Notes: generated by a model not told the origin, from the letters alone. A DNA stretch of 64,000 nucleotides from Enterococcus pallens ATCC BAA-351 (GCF_000407485.1 NZ_ASWD01000002.1:1-64000), one strand, 5' to 3'. Positions 20,805-30,191 are shown, numbered from the stretch's first letter. Made by a program: numbers and translations.

Positions 20805-21650
20805 TTATTCATTTACTGGCTTTACAGATCCATCCCATTTTTCTAGAATCCAGTCTTGAACATCTTTGCTATGCAGAACTTCCATTAGCTTTTGGATACG
20901 TTCATCATCCTTGTCTTCTGAACGAGTTGCCACAATGTTTACGTAAGGAGAGTTATCACTTTCCAGCAAGACAGAGTCTTTAATTGGATTTAAACCGGCA
21001 CCGTAAGCGAAGTTCGCATTGATTGCCACCAAATCTCCTTCATCATTGCTATAAGTTGAAGCCAATAATTCTGGATTTACTTCATGGTTAAATTTTAGAT
21101 TTTTAGGATTGTCTTTAATGTCATCAAAAGTTGCTGTTTCAATATCCACACCGTCTTTTACGGTAACTAGATCAGCTGCTTCTAAAATCGAAATTACTCG
21201 ACCCCAGTCAGATTCAGAGTTAGACGAAATAATGGTTGCTCCATCCTTTAAATCTTTGATGTCAGTAATTTTCTTAGAATACAAGCCCATTGGTTCAATA
21301 TGAACAGCTCCTACATCAGCAAAATCATAATCATTCTCTGACACAGCTTTTTCAAAGAAAGGTTTGTGTTGGAAGTAGTTTGCATCCAAATCACCTTCTG
21401 CCAGTGACTTATTCGGCAGCACATAATCATCGAACTTCTTAACTTCTAAATCAATGCCTTCTTTTGCCAAAATCGGCTTAACATGTTCCAAAATTTCCGC
21501 ATGAGGTGTTGGCGATGCTCCTACAACTAAAGTTTTGTTGCTAGCTTCTCCACCACTGCTGTCAGTTGAGCTGTCACCGCCGCTTCCACAAGCTGCCAAA
21601 CCAACCGTCACTAAAGCAACTGCTGCTAAACCTAAAAATTTCTTTTTCAT
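20805..21650 (-). CDS. metQ: Methionine ABC transporter, substrate-binding lipoprotein
   Basis: The 281-aa NlpA/MetQ-family lipoprotein has a signal peptide ending in the lipobox LAAC with Cys21, a serine/glycine-rich linker, then the binding domain starting LVVGASPTPHAEIL. It is anchored outside the membrane and delivers methionine to MetNI. The 21650 start follows GGAGGAAAATAGG. It is the last gene of metN-metI-metQ, under T-box control. Confidence 0.93.
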   Translation of the reverse strand: MKKKFLGLAAVALVTVGLAACGSGGDSSTDSSGGEASNKTLVVGASPTPHAEILEHVKPILAKEGIDLEVKKFDDYVLPNKSLAEGDLDANYFQHKPFFEKAVSENDYDFADVGAVHIEPMGLYSKKITDIKDLKDGATIISSNSESDWGRVISILEAADLVTVKDGVDIETATFDDIKDNPKNLKFNHEVNPELLASTYSNDEGDLVAINANFAYGAGLNPIKDSVLLESDNSPYVNIVATRSEDKDDERIQKLMEVLHSKDVQDWILEKWDGSVKPVNE

Positions 21651-21668
21651 CCTATTTTCCTCCAATTT

Positions 21669-22355
21669 TTATCGTTTATCTGTTTTCTTCGTCAAGAAGT
21701 CACCGACTCCTTGAACGATAAACACAATAATTAAAATAATGACCGTTGCCAGTAAAGTAACAGTATAATTGCCTCGCTGATAACCTTCTTGCCAAGCCAA
21801 GGCACCTAATCCACCTGCACCAATGGCACCAGCCATGGCAGTAAAACCAATCATAGTGATGGTTGTAACCGTAATTCCTGAGATCAAAGCTGGCAAACTT
21901 TCTGGAATCAATACTTTATAGATGACTTCTAAATAGCTGGCACCCATTGAATCAGCTGCCTCCAATACACCGCTATCTACTTCACGAAAAGCAATTTCGA
22001 CTAAGCGAGCATAAAAAGGAGCCGCTGACAGAACCAAAGCTGGAATGGCTGCTTTAGCCCCCAACATCGTTCCAACCAATAATTTGGTGAACGGAATGAT
22101 CAAAACCATTAAAATCATAAATGGTGTTGAACGAAAAATATTTCCGATAATTGATACAACGCCATACAATAGACTTCTAACGCCGTTTTTCTTTCTTCCT
22201 AGCGTATATAGAGCCAACCCTAAAAGTAAACCAATCACAAAGACTAGAATCATTGAAGCAATCGTCATAAATAACGTATCAAAAATAGCCTGTCTCAAAG
22301 TTTCTGTGTCAATCTGCTCAAAATTCAGATAAGTTTCGCTAAAGCTTTTATCCAC
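21669..22355 (-). CDS. metI: Methionine ABC transporter permease
   Basis: The 228-aa MetI-type permease has about five membrane spans and the ABC-permease EAA loop (EAADSMGASYLEVIYKVLIPESLPALISG). It overlaps the metN 3' end by 8 bp and is followed closely by metQ. Confidence 0.93.
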   Translation of the reverse strand: MDKSFSETYLNFEQIDTETLRQAIFDTLFMTIASMILVFVIGLLLGLALYTLGRKKNGVRSLLYGVVSIIGNIFRSTPFMILMVLIIPFTKLLVGTMLGAKAAIPALVLSAAPFYARLVEIAFREVDSGVLEAADSMGASYLEVIYKVLIPESLPALISGITVTTITMIGFTAMAGAIGAGGLGALAWQEGYQRGNYTVTLLATVIILIIVFIVQGVGDFLTKKTDKR

Positions 22356-23382
22356 GATGGATCACCTCCACGTCAACATTTTGGCTGCGAATAAACGCCA
22401 AGGCTTGATCAATTTCCGTTGAAGCTCCAGTCAATTGTACAGTCAATGTGCCAAACGAATTACCATCTGCTCGTTCAATATTGCCATACACAATACTGAT
22501 GTCTACTTGGAATTTTCGAATTGCCTGAGATACCACCGGTTCGCCAGCATTGTTTTCTAAAAAATGCAAAGTGACTAACGTACCATCAGGGTTTTCTTTC
22601 AGAAATTCTTTCGTTAACTCTGATGTATCCGACTTTGGTTCCAATTCCTGTTGAACAAATAGCTTCGTAACTTCTTGTTGTGGGTGACGGAAAACATCTT
22701 TCACAAACCCTTCCTCCACAATTTTCCCTTGTTCCATGACAGCCACCTTATTGCAAATCTTGCGAATAACATTCATCTCATGGGTTATTAGAACAATCGT
22801 TAAGCCCAGCTTTTCATTGATATCTGCCAACAGCTCCAATACCTCTTCGGTTGTTTGCGGATCTAATGCACTAGTAGCTTCATCACAAAGTAAAATATCT
22901 GGATCGTTGGCTAAAGCTCGGGCAATTCCCACCCGCTGCTTTTGCCCACCTGATAATTGTGCTGGATAGGCATCGCCACGACCTTCCAGTCCGACCAGCT
23001 TCAGCAACTCCTCTGCTTTTTGTTTGCGCTGTTCTTTTGCAACTCCTGCCAGCTCTAACGGCAGTTGGATATTTTCCAAAACGGTTCGAGACCATAACAG
23101 GTTGAAATGCTGAAAGATCATGCCAACTTTTTTACGAAAACTCCGTAAATCTGTCCCATGCATTTTAGCTACGTCTTGACCTTTAATAACTACTTCACCT
23201 TTAGTCGCTGTTTCTAATCCATTTAATAAACGGACTAATGTACTTTTTCCTGCTCCAGAATAGCCGACAATTCCATAGACATCTTTAGGCTCAACTGATA
23301 AGTCCACTCCGCTGACTGCGTGGATCTGACCACTCTTGCCAGAAAACGTCTTTTCTACTTGGCGTAATTCAATTAATGCCAT
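22348..23382 (-). CDS. metN: Methionine ABC transporter ATPase
   Basis: The 344-aa ATPase has Walker A GYSGAGKST, signature LSGGQKQR, Walker B DILLCDEATSALD, and the C-terminal NIL/ACT-like domain (about 265-344) that senses methionine in MetN proteins. It is the first gene of metNIQ and begins about 20 bp after the T-box terminator, with SD AAGGGGGAAGAG. Confidence 0.94.
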   Translation of the reverse strand: MALIELRQVEKTFSGKSGQIHAVSGVDLSVEPKDVYGIVGYSGAGKSTLVRLLNGLETATKGEVVIKGQDVAKMHGTDLRSFRKKVGMIFQHFNLLWSRTVLENIQLPLELAGVAKEQRKQKAEELLKLVGLEGRGDAYPAQLSGGQKQRVGIARALANDPDILLCDEATSALDPQTTEEVLELLADINEKLGLTIVLITHEMNVIRKICNKVAVMEQGKIVEEGFVKDVFRHPQQEVTKLFVQQELEPKSDTSELTKEFLKENPDGTLVTLHFLENNAGEPVVSQAIRKFQVDISIVYGNIERADGNSFGTLTVQLTGASTEIDQALAFIRSQNVDVEVIHRG

Positions 23383-23403
23383 TACTCTTCCCCCTTGAAA
23401 AAT

Positions 23404-23698
23404 AAAAAAGCTTCCGTCCTAAATGCACTTGTATACACTTAGGACGAAAGCTTGACTTTCGTGTTACCACCTATATTTGTGATTGCCTCGCGACAACCAC
23501 CTCATCCAGTACTTGAACGTTGCAATTCGCATACTGAGGTGCTGTAACGGGCACTCCCGTAACTGACTCACTTACGCTCGTCAATTCTGCTCAAAGACCA
23601 TCTTCCATCTCATTATCGTTATCCCCTCTCAGCTTAACGGGACTCTCTTAGAACGTTCATCAGATGTACTCTTCTTTTCATTGCTTTCTCATATGATA
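23404..23698 (-). promoter_or_regulatory. Methionine T-box leader upstream of metNIQ
   Basis: The leader has the T-box AGGTGGTAACACG (23460-23472, reverse strand), the stem I landmarks AGAGAGTC and GCTGAGAGGGG, and an S-turn in which AGTA-CATCT pairs with AGATG-GAA. The triplet right after GAAG is ATG (23599-23601), a methionine specifier. The leader ends in a terminator (stem from about 23408-23453, then TTTTTT) that competes with the antiterminator. Uncharged tRNA-Met should permit transcription of metNIQ. A promoter with TTGACA (23730-23735) and TATAAT (23706-23711), 18 bp apart, precedes it. Confidence 0.93.
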
Positions 23699-23753
23699 TG
23701 AGAGGATTATAACAAATTTAAAATTTATCTGTCAATCCATTTTATCTTTTTTC

Positions 23754-24086
23754 TTAAAGTGTTTCGAATTCTTCAACATCAACTTGTCTAAAAGACAACA
23801 GCCAAGCATCCAACTCATCCTCGGTATTCAAGGCGGCAGGGTCCTTTTCTGCTTTTTCATTAATTGAAGAAACTACTCCTGTTACTGGACTTTTGAACTC
23901 ACTTACGGCCTTTTCTGCTTCAACTTCTAAAAATGGTTCGCCAGCTTTAATTGTTTGACCAATTTTTGGAAAAGAGACAAATGAGACTTCGCCTAATTCA
24001 TCTTGCATTTCTTTTGTCAGTCCCATACAAAAATCCTTATCATTGTGCAAAATCCATAATCCATCTTTTTTCTTTAGATGTGTCAT
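23754..24086 (-). CDS. GcvH-like lipoyl-domain protein
   Basis: The 110-aa single lipoyl domain has the lipoylation lysine K59 in EAEKAVSEF and the GVVSSINE motif of glycine cleavage H proteins, but is shorter than normal GcvH (about 125-130 aa). No glycine cleavage genes are near. By analogy with Bacillus GcvH it may act as lipoate relay for 2-oxoacid dehydrogenases. The 24086 ATG lies just after the stop of the upstream ArsC-like gene, with the SD (AAAGGAG) inside that gene. Confidence 0.8.
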   Translation of the reverse strand: MTHLKKKDGLWILHNDKDFCMGLTKEMQDELGEVSFVSFPKIGQTIKAGEPFLEVEAEKAVSEFKSPVTGVVSSINEKAEKDPAALNTEDELDAWLLSFRQVDVEEFETL

Positions 24087-24087
24087 T

Positions 24088-24444
24088 TTATTCAAGTGCT
24101 CCTTTATATGCGTCTTCGTTAAATCCATTGATCAAAAATTTTCCTTCTTTAACAATCATCGGCCGTTTAACCAACATGCCGTCGCTAGACAATATACGAC
24201 TTGCTTCTGAAATCGTCAAGTCATTTATTTGATCCTTAAGATTTAGTTCACGATATTTCATACCGCTTGTGTTGAAAAAACGGCGAAGTGGTAAATCTGA
24301 CGATTCAATCAACTTCTCAAACTCTTCCGCTGAAGGTGTCTGAGTAATCAAATCAATTGCTTCAAAATCAATTGCTTGCTGAGTTAACCAAGCCTTGGCT
24401 TTCTTACAGGTTGAACATTTAGCATATTCATAAAACTTATACAC
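24088..24444 (-). CDS. ArsC/Spx-family thioredoxin-fold protein (YusI-like)
   Basis: The 118-aa protein has an N-terminal CSTC motif (C9, C12) in a thioredoxin fold and the ArsC-family LVKRPMIV motif. The pair yusI-gcvH is also adjacent in Bacillus, which supports a YusI-type assignment rather than a true arsenate reductase or Spx regulator. It starts inside the rodA 3' end (8-bp overlap). Confidence 0.82.
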   Translation of the reverse strand: MYKFYEYAKCSTCKKAKAWLTQQAIDFEAIDLITQTPSAEEFEKLIESSDLPLRRFFNTSGMKYRELNLKDQINDLTISEASRILSSDGMLVKRPMIVKEGKFLINGFNEDAYKGALE

Positions 24445-25630
24445 GACGGCTCCTCCTATTTTCCAGCTTTTTCGCAGTTTGGTACCGCATCGACAAGATC
24501 AATCCAATCCCCATCATATTACCTAAAATAGATGAACCACCTTGACTGATAAATGGCAATGGGATACCTGTTAAAGGTAACAGCCCAATGTTTGCACCAA
24601 TATTTTCAAATACATGGAACAAAATCATCATAATAATACCTGTTGCGATATAAGCATAAAATTCATTATTCATATCAAAGCATACACGAATCATACGATA
24701 AATCAATACAAAATACAGGAGTATCACAAATGCTCCACCAATAAAACCAAAGTTCTCGCCAATGACACTAAAGATCATATCTGATTCACGAACCGGCACA
24801 TAAACGTTGCTCACATTATAGCCTGTTCCAAACATTCCGCCAGAGCCTATAGCCATTAATGCATGAGCTAGTTGAAAGCTCTGTCCTTGAGGATCATGGA
24901 ATGGATCTAACCATGAATCAATCCGAGCAAATTGATAGCTTTTAAAGCCCACATGAGTCAACAGCTCACGTCCAAACTCTGTCGTTACTAACAAAATAAT
25001 TGATGTACCTAAAACAGCAACAATTATGATACTTGGAACCACAATCAGCCAAGAAATTCCGGACATTAAAAACATGCCCGCAAAAATTGCTAAGAAAACC
25101 AGCATTGTCCCGAAATCTTTTTGCATCATTACCAAAACTAACACGGGAATAGTTACCAAGAATAGCTTGCCGATTAAGAATAAGTCAGTTTTCAATGTAC
25201 GTAAATGATTTTTCAAATTGTGCTGAGTAATAATCAGCGCCATCATTAAAATGTAAGCAACTTTCATCAATTCAGATGGTTGAAAGGTCATAGTCCCCAC
25301 CCTAAACCAGTTCTTTGAACCTGTAGAGGTTGCCAGTTCTGGATCATAATATCGCAGTAATGCTAACATTACGGCTAATCCAATAACATACAGAAACGGC
25401 GTTATTCGCCATAACCACTTTGCATCCAAATGCATAATAATTACTACTACTAAGGCACCAAGCGCATACCATAAACCTTGCATAGCGATGCCGCGAAAAA
25501 TATTTGGATCTCTTGGGTCGTGTGTCAACGCCACATAGAGGGAAAGCAAACCAATCAGACAAAGTAAGAAGACTGGCAAAATTACCCCGTAATCAATACG
25601 ATTGTCTTTATTTCTTTTTAGCGTATCCAT
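24437..25630 (-). CDS. rodA: Rod-shape peptidoglycan glycosyltransferase RodA (SEDS)
   Basis: The 397-aa, roughly ten-span SEDS protein polymerises glycan strands with a class B PBP. Visible motifs are the QPSELMK segment, the D in MQKDFGTM, and the PLPFISQGGSS stretch near the C-terminus. RodA and FtsW are hard to separate by eye. The absence of division genes and the length favour RodA. Confidence 0.82.
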   Translation of the reverse strand: MDTLKRNKDNRIDYGVILPVFLLCLIGLLSLYVALTHDPRDPNIFRGIAMQGLWYALGALVVVIIMHLDAKWLWRITPFLYVIGLAVMLALLRYYDPELATSTGSKNWFRVGTMTFQPSELMKVAYILMMALIITQHNLKNHLRTLKTDLFLIGKLFLVTIPVLVLVMMQKDFGTMLVFLAIFAGMFLMSGISWLIVVPSIIIVAVLGTSIILLVTTEFGRELLTHVGFKSYQFARIDSWLDPFHDPQGQSFQLAHALMAIGSGGMFGTGYNVSNVYVPVRESDMIFSVIGENFGFIGGAFVILLYFVLIYRMIRVCFDMNNEFYAYIATGIIMMILFHVFENIGANIGLLPLTGIPLPFISQGGSSILGNMMGIGLILSMRYQTAKKLENRRSRRV

Positions 25631-25718
25631 GTCTCATCCCTTTTCCAACGATATACTTGCCTATTATAGCCGCTTCCTATCATAAATAAAAGGTAGCTTG
25701 GCTGACTTTGTAAAAAAT

Positions 25719-26348
25719 TTATTCTTCTTTTTTTCTTTGTGTAATTTCCTTTAATAACAGCCAGATTACCAGCTGTATTATCATAAATAGGAGTACAAAT
25801 TGCAGCTTTTCTATGTTCCAAATGCCCAGCAACAAATTTAACGTTGACAGTGGGCGGAGAAGCAGTTCAATTGAATGGATGCGATCAAACCGACCTATAT
25901 AAATGGCAATTGCGGCTAAAAATGCCAAAACAAACAAATACAACCAAAAAAATCTTTTTACATTGGGTAATTGTCTAACTAGTTGGAAGACTTGGTTCAT
26001 TCCAACAACTACCATTACTATGATCGGTAGTACCAACAAAAGAAAAAATAGCCACTCTTTGGGGTCATTTTGAAATCCTCCCCCACTTCGGTAAATGTTT
26101 AAAGACTCTAAGTGTAATAAATCAGTCAATAAATACGGAATATTAGGGAAAAATAGAAGCCATATCCCGCTGAACAAATAACGCCATTTCCCATGTACCC
26201 GCAGTGTTAAACAGCCAAATTCGATTGGCAGCCAAGCTAAAAAAACGTTCAGAGCCATAAATGAGAAGGGAGTGGTACAAAGTATCATAGTAATTATATA
26301 AGCCAGCAAAAGAACCCGATAAATAATTGGTTTATATTGAATTTCCAT
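25719..26348 (-). CDS. DUF1361 integral membrane protein
   Basis: The 209-aa protein has six to seven hydrophobic segments and the DUF1361 signature region FFPNIPYLLTDLLHL near 65-80. Function is unknown. It stands between the tRNA-Thr terminator and rodA, all on the reverse strand. Confidence 0.75.
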   Translation of the reverse strand: MEIQYKPIIYRVLLLAYIITMILCTTPFSFMALNVFLAWLPIEFGCLTLRVHGKWRYLFSGIWLLFFPNIPYLLTDLLHLESLNIYRSGGGFQNDPKEWLFFLLLVLPIIVMVVVGMNQVFQLVRQLPNVKRFFWLYLFVLAFLAAIAIYIGRFDRIHSIELLLRPLSTLNLLLGIWNIEKLQFVLLFMIIQLVIWLLLKEITQRKKEE

Positions 26349-26443
26349 CTATTAAAGCCTCTTTCTGTGATTCCTTTATGCGTAAACAAAGTCGATAACC
26401 CTCGCTGAAGGATTACCGACTAAAGTTAAATAGAAAAAATATA

Positions 26444-26492
26444 GAAAAACACCGTCATACTCCAAGTATAAATCTTGATATGACGGCGTTTT
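26444..26492 (-). terminator. Terminator of tRNA-Thr
   Basis: The arms AAAACACCGTCATA and TATGACGGCGTTTT, with one G-T, lie 8-50 bp downstream of the tRNA 3' end on the reverse strand. Confidence 0.85.
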
Positions 26493-26499
26493 AAGGTAG

Positions 26500-26572
26500 T
26501 GCCAGCTGCAGGGATCGAACCTGTGACCTGCGCGTTACGAGTGCGCTGCTCTACCAACTGAGCTAAGCTGGC
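26500..26572 (-). tRNA. tRNA-Thr (anticodon CGT)
   Basis: The 73-nt cloverleaf on the reverse strand has acceptor GCCAGCT/AGCTGGC with discriminator A, D-arm GCTCAGTTGGTAGAGC, anticodon loop CTCGTAA and T-loop TTCGATC. The CCA end is not encoded (CTA follows). A-C mismatches close the anticodon stem (31-39) and the T stem (49-65). Anticodon CGT reads the threonine codon ACG. Confidence 0.93.
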
Positions 26573-26668
26573 TAATTAATACAAATGAAATTATAGAAAA
26601 CTTTTAACAAAAAGTAAAGCCCCAACTCCTCCAAAAAGCGGTTACATGAAATTTTATGAAAAATGTGG

Positions 26669-26674
26669 TATAAT
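26669..26674 (+). promoter_or_regulatory. Extended -10 promoter of the DUF2187 gene
   Basis: The sequence TGTGGTATAAT has a TATAAT -10 preceded by the TG of an extended -10. No good -35 is present. The SD AAGGGGG lies 12 bp before the ATG. Confidence 0.6.
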
Positions 26675-26707
26675 TGAACAGTACAGTATAAAGGGGGAAT
26701 TTTTTAC

Positions 26708-26947
26708 ATGGCAACATTTGGTAAAATGACAACGCAGATTGACCCTTCAGAAGCAGGAAAAGCATTTCCTGTTGAGACACGTGTAATGTTCACTATTCGC
26801 AATCAACCTCAAACTGGTGTTATTACAAAGCAATTAAAAAATGCAGCGGTTGTAGAGCTAGATGAAAATGCCAAGAATGGCGAATTAGTCAATCATTCTA
26901 ATGGGGTTGTAGTTATTAACTATAAACAAATGAAAAAAATTCAGTGA
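26708..26947 (+). CDS. DUF2187 (YkvS-like) small protein
   Basis: The 79-aa protein resembles the DUF2187 family, which has a KOW-like small beta-barrel (about 19-75, with GKAFPVETRVMFTIRNQPQTG). Function is unknown, but the fold suggests nucleic-acid or ribosome association. It has its own extended -10 promoter and ends in a bidirectional terminator shared with upp. Confidence 0.75.
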   Translation: MATFGKMTTQIDPSEAGKAFPVETRVMFTIRNQPQTGVITKQLKNAAVVELDENAKNGELVNHSNGVVVINYKQMKKIQ

Positions 26948-26973
26948 TCCTAAATGGATCACTGAATTTTTTT
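26940..26973. terminator. Bidirectional terminator between DUF2187 gene and upp
   Basis: The perfect arms TTCAGTGATCC and GGATCACTGAA have T runs on both strands. The forward stop codon lies in the stem. Confidence 0.88.
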
Positions 26974-27601
26974 ATTTAGTTCCAAATAATCTGTCACCAG
27001 CATCGCCTAAACCAGGAACAATATAGCCATGCTCATTCAAATGATCATCTAAAGCAGCTGTGTAAATATCAACATCTGGATGTGCTTCTTGCAGTGCTTT
27101 TACCCCTTCAGGAGCTGCCACTAAACAAACAAATTTCATGTTTGAGGCACCGCGTTTCTTCAACGAATCAATTGCCATAATAGCAGATCCACCTGTTGCC
27201 AACATTGGGTCAACAATAAATAATTGACGGCTATCAATATCATCTGGCATTTTGAAGAAATACTCATGAGGCTCCAGCGTCTCTTCATCACGGAACATGC
27301 CAATGTGTCCAACTTTAGCAGCAGGAATTAATTCTAAAATTCCATCAACCATTCCGATACCTGCACGCAGAATCGGAACAATCGCTACTTTTTTACCTGA
27401 CAATGTTTTTTGAATAGATGTTTCAATTGGTGTTTCGATTTCAATATCCTCTAAAGGCATGTCACGAGATACTTCATAGGCCATCAAATTGGCGATTTCA
27501 CCAACAACCTCACGAAATACTTTCGTTCCACATTCCTTGTCTCGGATAATGGTTAATTTGTGTTGAATTAATGGATGATCAATTACTTGAAACTTTCCCA
27601 T
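26972..27601 (-). CDS. upp: Uracil phosphoribosyltransferase
   Basis: The 209-aa pyrimidine salvage enzyme makes UMP from uracil and PRPP. The PRPP-binding motif ([13 protein letters not shown]) and the C-terminal uracil loop [13 protein letters not shown] identify it. It follows glyA by 70 bp, a gene order common in Firmicutes. Confidence 0.96.
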   Translation of the reverse strand: MGKFQVIDHPLIQHKLTIIRDKECGTKVFREVVGEIANLMAYEVSRDMPLEDIEIETPIETSIQKTLSGKKVAIVPILRAGIGMVDGILELIPAAKVGHIGMFRDEETLEPHEYFFKMPDDIDSRQLFIVDPMLATGGSAIMAIDSLKKRGASNMKFVCLVAAPEGVKALQEAHPDVDIYTAALDDHLNEHGYIVPGLGDAGDRLFGTK

Positions 27602-27671
27602 AATGAATAGCTCCTCATCTATAATTTACTTTTATTATAAGGTAATCTTCACTAGAAAACTAGTCATAATC

Positions 27672-28916
27672 CTAGTCATTAAGCGGATGTGCGTCGGTTA
27701 ATTCCAAAACCGCTTTTCTTACAGCCTCTAAACGACTTTCATCGCCTTTTGAACGCAAGGTTTCGACAATTAGTTCAGCGACTTTTCTTGTATCTTCTTC
27801 TTTAAACCCACGACTAGTAATAGCTGGTGTACCGATTCGAATACCGCTTGTTTGGAACGGACTCTTCGTTTCAAAAGGAATAGAATTTTTATTGACTGTA
27901 ATATGAACAGAATCCAATAAATGTTCTGCCTCTTTACCCGTCATCTCAAACTCAGTAACATCAACTAAAATAAGATGATTATCACTTCCGCCGGAAATGA
28001 CACGGCTTTCTGGTGCTTGGTTGAAAACCTTCACCATAGCCTGAATATTATCTAACACTTGTTGTGAGTAGTCTTTAAAATCATCAGACATTGCCTCTTT
28101 TAAAGCGATTGCTTTAGCAGCAATTATATGTTCTAATGGTCCCCCTTGAGTTCCTGGGAAAACAGCACTATTGATTTTTTTAGCCAAATCTTCATCATTG
28201 GTTAAAATTAATCCACCTCTTGGTCCGCGCAACGTTTTGTGAGTAGTTGTTGTTACAATGTCAGCGTAAGGAACGGGACTTGGATGTAATCCTGCAGCCA
28301 CTAGCCCAGCAATATGAGCCATATCCACCATTAGTTTTGCTCCTACTTCGTCAGCAATCTCACGGAAGCGTGCAAAATCAATGGTGCGACTGTAAGCACT
28401 AGCACCGGCAATAATCAATTTAGGTTGATGCTTACGTGCTAGGATACGTACAACTTCATAATCAATTACTTCGGTTGCTGGATCGACACCATAAGCCACA
28501 AAGTGATAAGTCTTTCCGCTAAAGTTTACAGGAGAACCATGAGTTAAATGTCCACCAGCTGCCAAGTCCATTCCTAAAACAGTATCGCCGGCTTCAATTA
28601 ATGAAAGGTACGCCGCTTGGTTGGCCTGAGAACCAGAATGGGGTTGAACATTAGCAAATTTCGCACCAAACAGCTCTTTAGCCCGATCAATCGCTAAATT
28701 TTCAACAATATCAACGAATTCACAGCCTCCATAATATCGTCGTCCTGGATACCCTTCTGCATACTTATTGGTTAAAATACTCCCTTGTGCTGCACGAACT
28801 GCTCCAGAAACAATATTTTCTGAAGCAATCAACTCCAAGTTGTTTTGTTGCCGCTGCGTTTCTTTCTCTATGGCTTCCCATACATCGGGATCTAATGCTT
28901 GATAATTCAAATACAT
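27672..28916 (-). CDS. glyA: Serine hydroxymethyltransferase
   Basis: The 414-aa PLP enzyme interconverts serine and glycine with tetrahydrofolate. The PLP lysine lies in [15 protein letters not shown], and the ENIVS start and [10 protein letters not shown] motifs are present. A GTG two codons upstream is possible, but the ATG at 28916 sits at normal distance from GGAAAGG. Confidence 0.95.
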   Translation of the reverse strand: MYLNYQALDPDVWEAIEKETQRQQNNLELIASENIVSGAVRAAQGSILTNKYAEGYPGRRYYGGCEFVDIVENLAIDRAKELFGAKFANVQPHSGSQANQAAYLSLIEAGDTVLGMDLAAGGHLTHGSPVNFSGKTYHFVAYGVDPATEVIDYEVVRILARKHQPKLIIAGASAYSRTIDFARFREIADEVGAKLMVDMAHIAGLVAAGLHPSPVPYADIVTTTTHKTLRGPRGGLILTNDEDLAKKINSAVFPGTQGGPLEHIIAAKAIALKEAMSDDFKDYSQQVLDNIQAMVKVFNQAPESRVISGGSDNHLILVDVTEFEMTGKEAEHLLDSVHITVNKNSIPFETKSPFQTSGIRIGTPAITSRGFKEEDTRKVAELIVETLRSKGDESRLEAVRKAVLELTDAHPLND

Positions 28917-28980
28917 CCTCACCTTTCCTGATTGTTGTATCTAGTATACGAAAAGATTGACATATAATCGAATGTTTTGG

Positions 28981-29994
28981 CTAATTTTTTTTAAAATATT
29001 TTTGGGCGGCGGCTTTTTTCAGCCGATTCATATAGGCTGCACCTAATTCATTTTCTCTAAACACCTGAGCCAAAATCACGTCACTACGCCCAGCTTCATC
29101 CAATGAGCGTAAGCCGCTGTATAAACCGCGAGTAGCTGATTCTATAGAATCATCTGCAAAAATATAATAGTCTGCTGCCTGATATTTCTCTGTAATTGAC
29201 GGTCCAGCTAATAGTGCAACACGTTTGTACTTTTGTTCAGCCCATTCAACTGCCTGATCCCAATCCTCGTCTCTGACCATGACAACAGGAGTGTCTGGTG
29301 CATAATGTTTATATTTCATCCCTGGAGCTTTAGGAGATTCACTTTCCTTTACTAAATGCTTGTCTAGGAAAACTTCTACTTGCAGAACTTCCTCTAACTT
29401 TTCCTTAGTTACGGCACCTGGACGTAAAATAACAGGTTCGTCTCCACTTAAATCTAATACTGTCGATTCCACGCCAATTTGTGTTGCTCCATCATCTAAA
29501 ATACCAGCTATTTTTCCTTTTAAATCATGATAAACATGTGCTGCAGTCGTAGGACTTGGTTTGCCAGAAGTATTTGCACTAGGCCCTACCAACGGAGCGG
29601 CCGTCTTGCGAATCAATTCAATAGTTATTTTATTATCTGGCATTCGAAAGGCAGCTGTGGATAAACCGCCTGTTACAACAGGACTTAAGCTGTTCTTTTT
29701 AATTGGAAAAATCAAGGTAAGTGGACCTGGCCAGAAGTGCTGAATAATTTTTTCAGTCAGTGGATGATAGTTGTCCACAAATACTTTTGTCATTTCAAAA
29801 TCTGCGACATGAACAATTAACGGGTTATCGCTAGGACGTCCTTTAACCTGAAATACTCGCTTGACTGATTCGGGTAAAAGTGCATCAGCTCCTAATCCAT
29901 AGACCGTTTCGGTAGGAAAGGCTACCAACTCCCCATCTCTCAACAGTTTAGCTGCATAGTCCAATTGCTCTGCTTGGAATATTTTCGTTTCCAC
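28981..29994 (-). CDS. L-threonylcarbamoyladenylate synthase (Sua5/YwlC)
   Basis: The 337-aa protein has an N-terminal YrdC domain (about 10-200, with the GRPSDNPLIVH motif) and a C-terminal Sua5 domain. It makes threonylcarbamoyl-AMP for the t6A37 tRNA modification. The start is GTG, with the SD AAAGGAG unusually far (13 bp) because a DnaA box (29998-30006) lies between. It follows prmC, as in Bacillus. Confidence 0.92.
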   Translation of the reverse strand: METKIFQAEQLDYAAKLLRDGELVAFPTETVYGLGADALLPESVKRVFQVKGRPSDNPLIVHVADFEMTKVFVDNYHPLTEKIIQHFWPGPLTLIFPIKKNSLSPVVTGGLSTAAFRMPDNKITIELIRKTAAPLVGPSANTSGKPSPTTAAHVYHDLKGKIAGILDDGATQIGVESTVLDLSGDEPVILRPGAVTKEKLEEVLQVEVFLDKHLVKESESPKAPGMKYKHYAPDTPVVMVRDEDWDQAVEWAEQKYKRVALLAGPSITEKYQAADYYIFADDSIESATRGLYSGLRSLDEAGRSDVILAQVFRENELGAAYMNRLKKAAAQKYFKKN

Positions 29995-29997
29995 AGT

Positions 29998-30181
29998 TTA
30001 TCCACAGCTCCTTTTTTCTAATTTCTCGTTCTATCAAATGTTTCTTAACGGCTATCCACGGACTGTGGATATTGATTTTGTCAAGTGTGCATAACCTTGT
30101 TGATAACTTTTAAACAGCTCTATCACTTGATAAATCAATGTTCTTTTATAAATTCATCGGTTCAAAAAAATTTTATCCACA
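29998..30181. promoter_or_regulatory. DnaA-box cluster
   Basis: Five DnaA-like 9-mers lie in 184 bp between the Sua5/YwlC gene and prmC: TTATCCACA at 29998-30006 and 30173-30181 (forward), and on the reverse strand ATATCCACA (30064-30072), TTATGCACA (30086-30094) and TTATCAACA (30098-30106). A degenerate CTATCCACG lies at 30052-30060. No dnaA gene is nearby, so this looks like a non-origin DnaA-binding region. Confidence 0.7.
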
Positions 30182-30191
30182 CTAATTTTAT

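Noticed and set aside
23404-23698. SAM riboswitch upstream of metNIQ
   Set aside because: The GGTGGTAACACG box, S-turn and AUG specifier mark it as a T-box.
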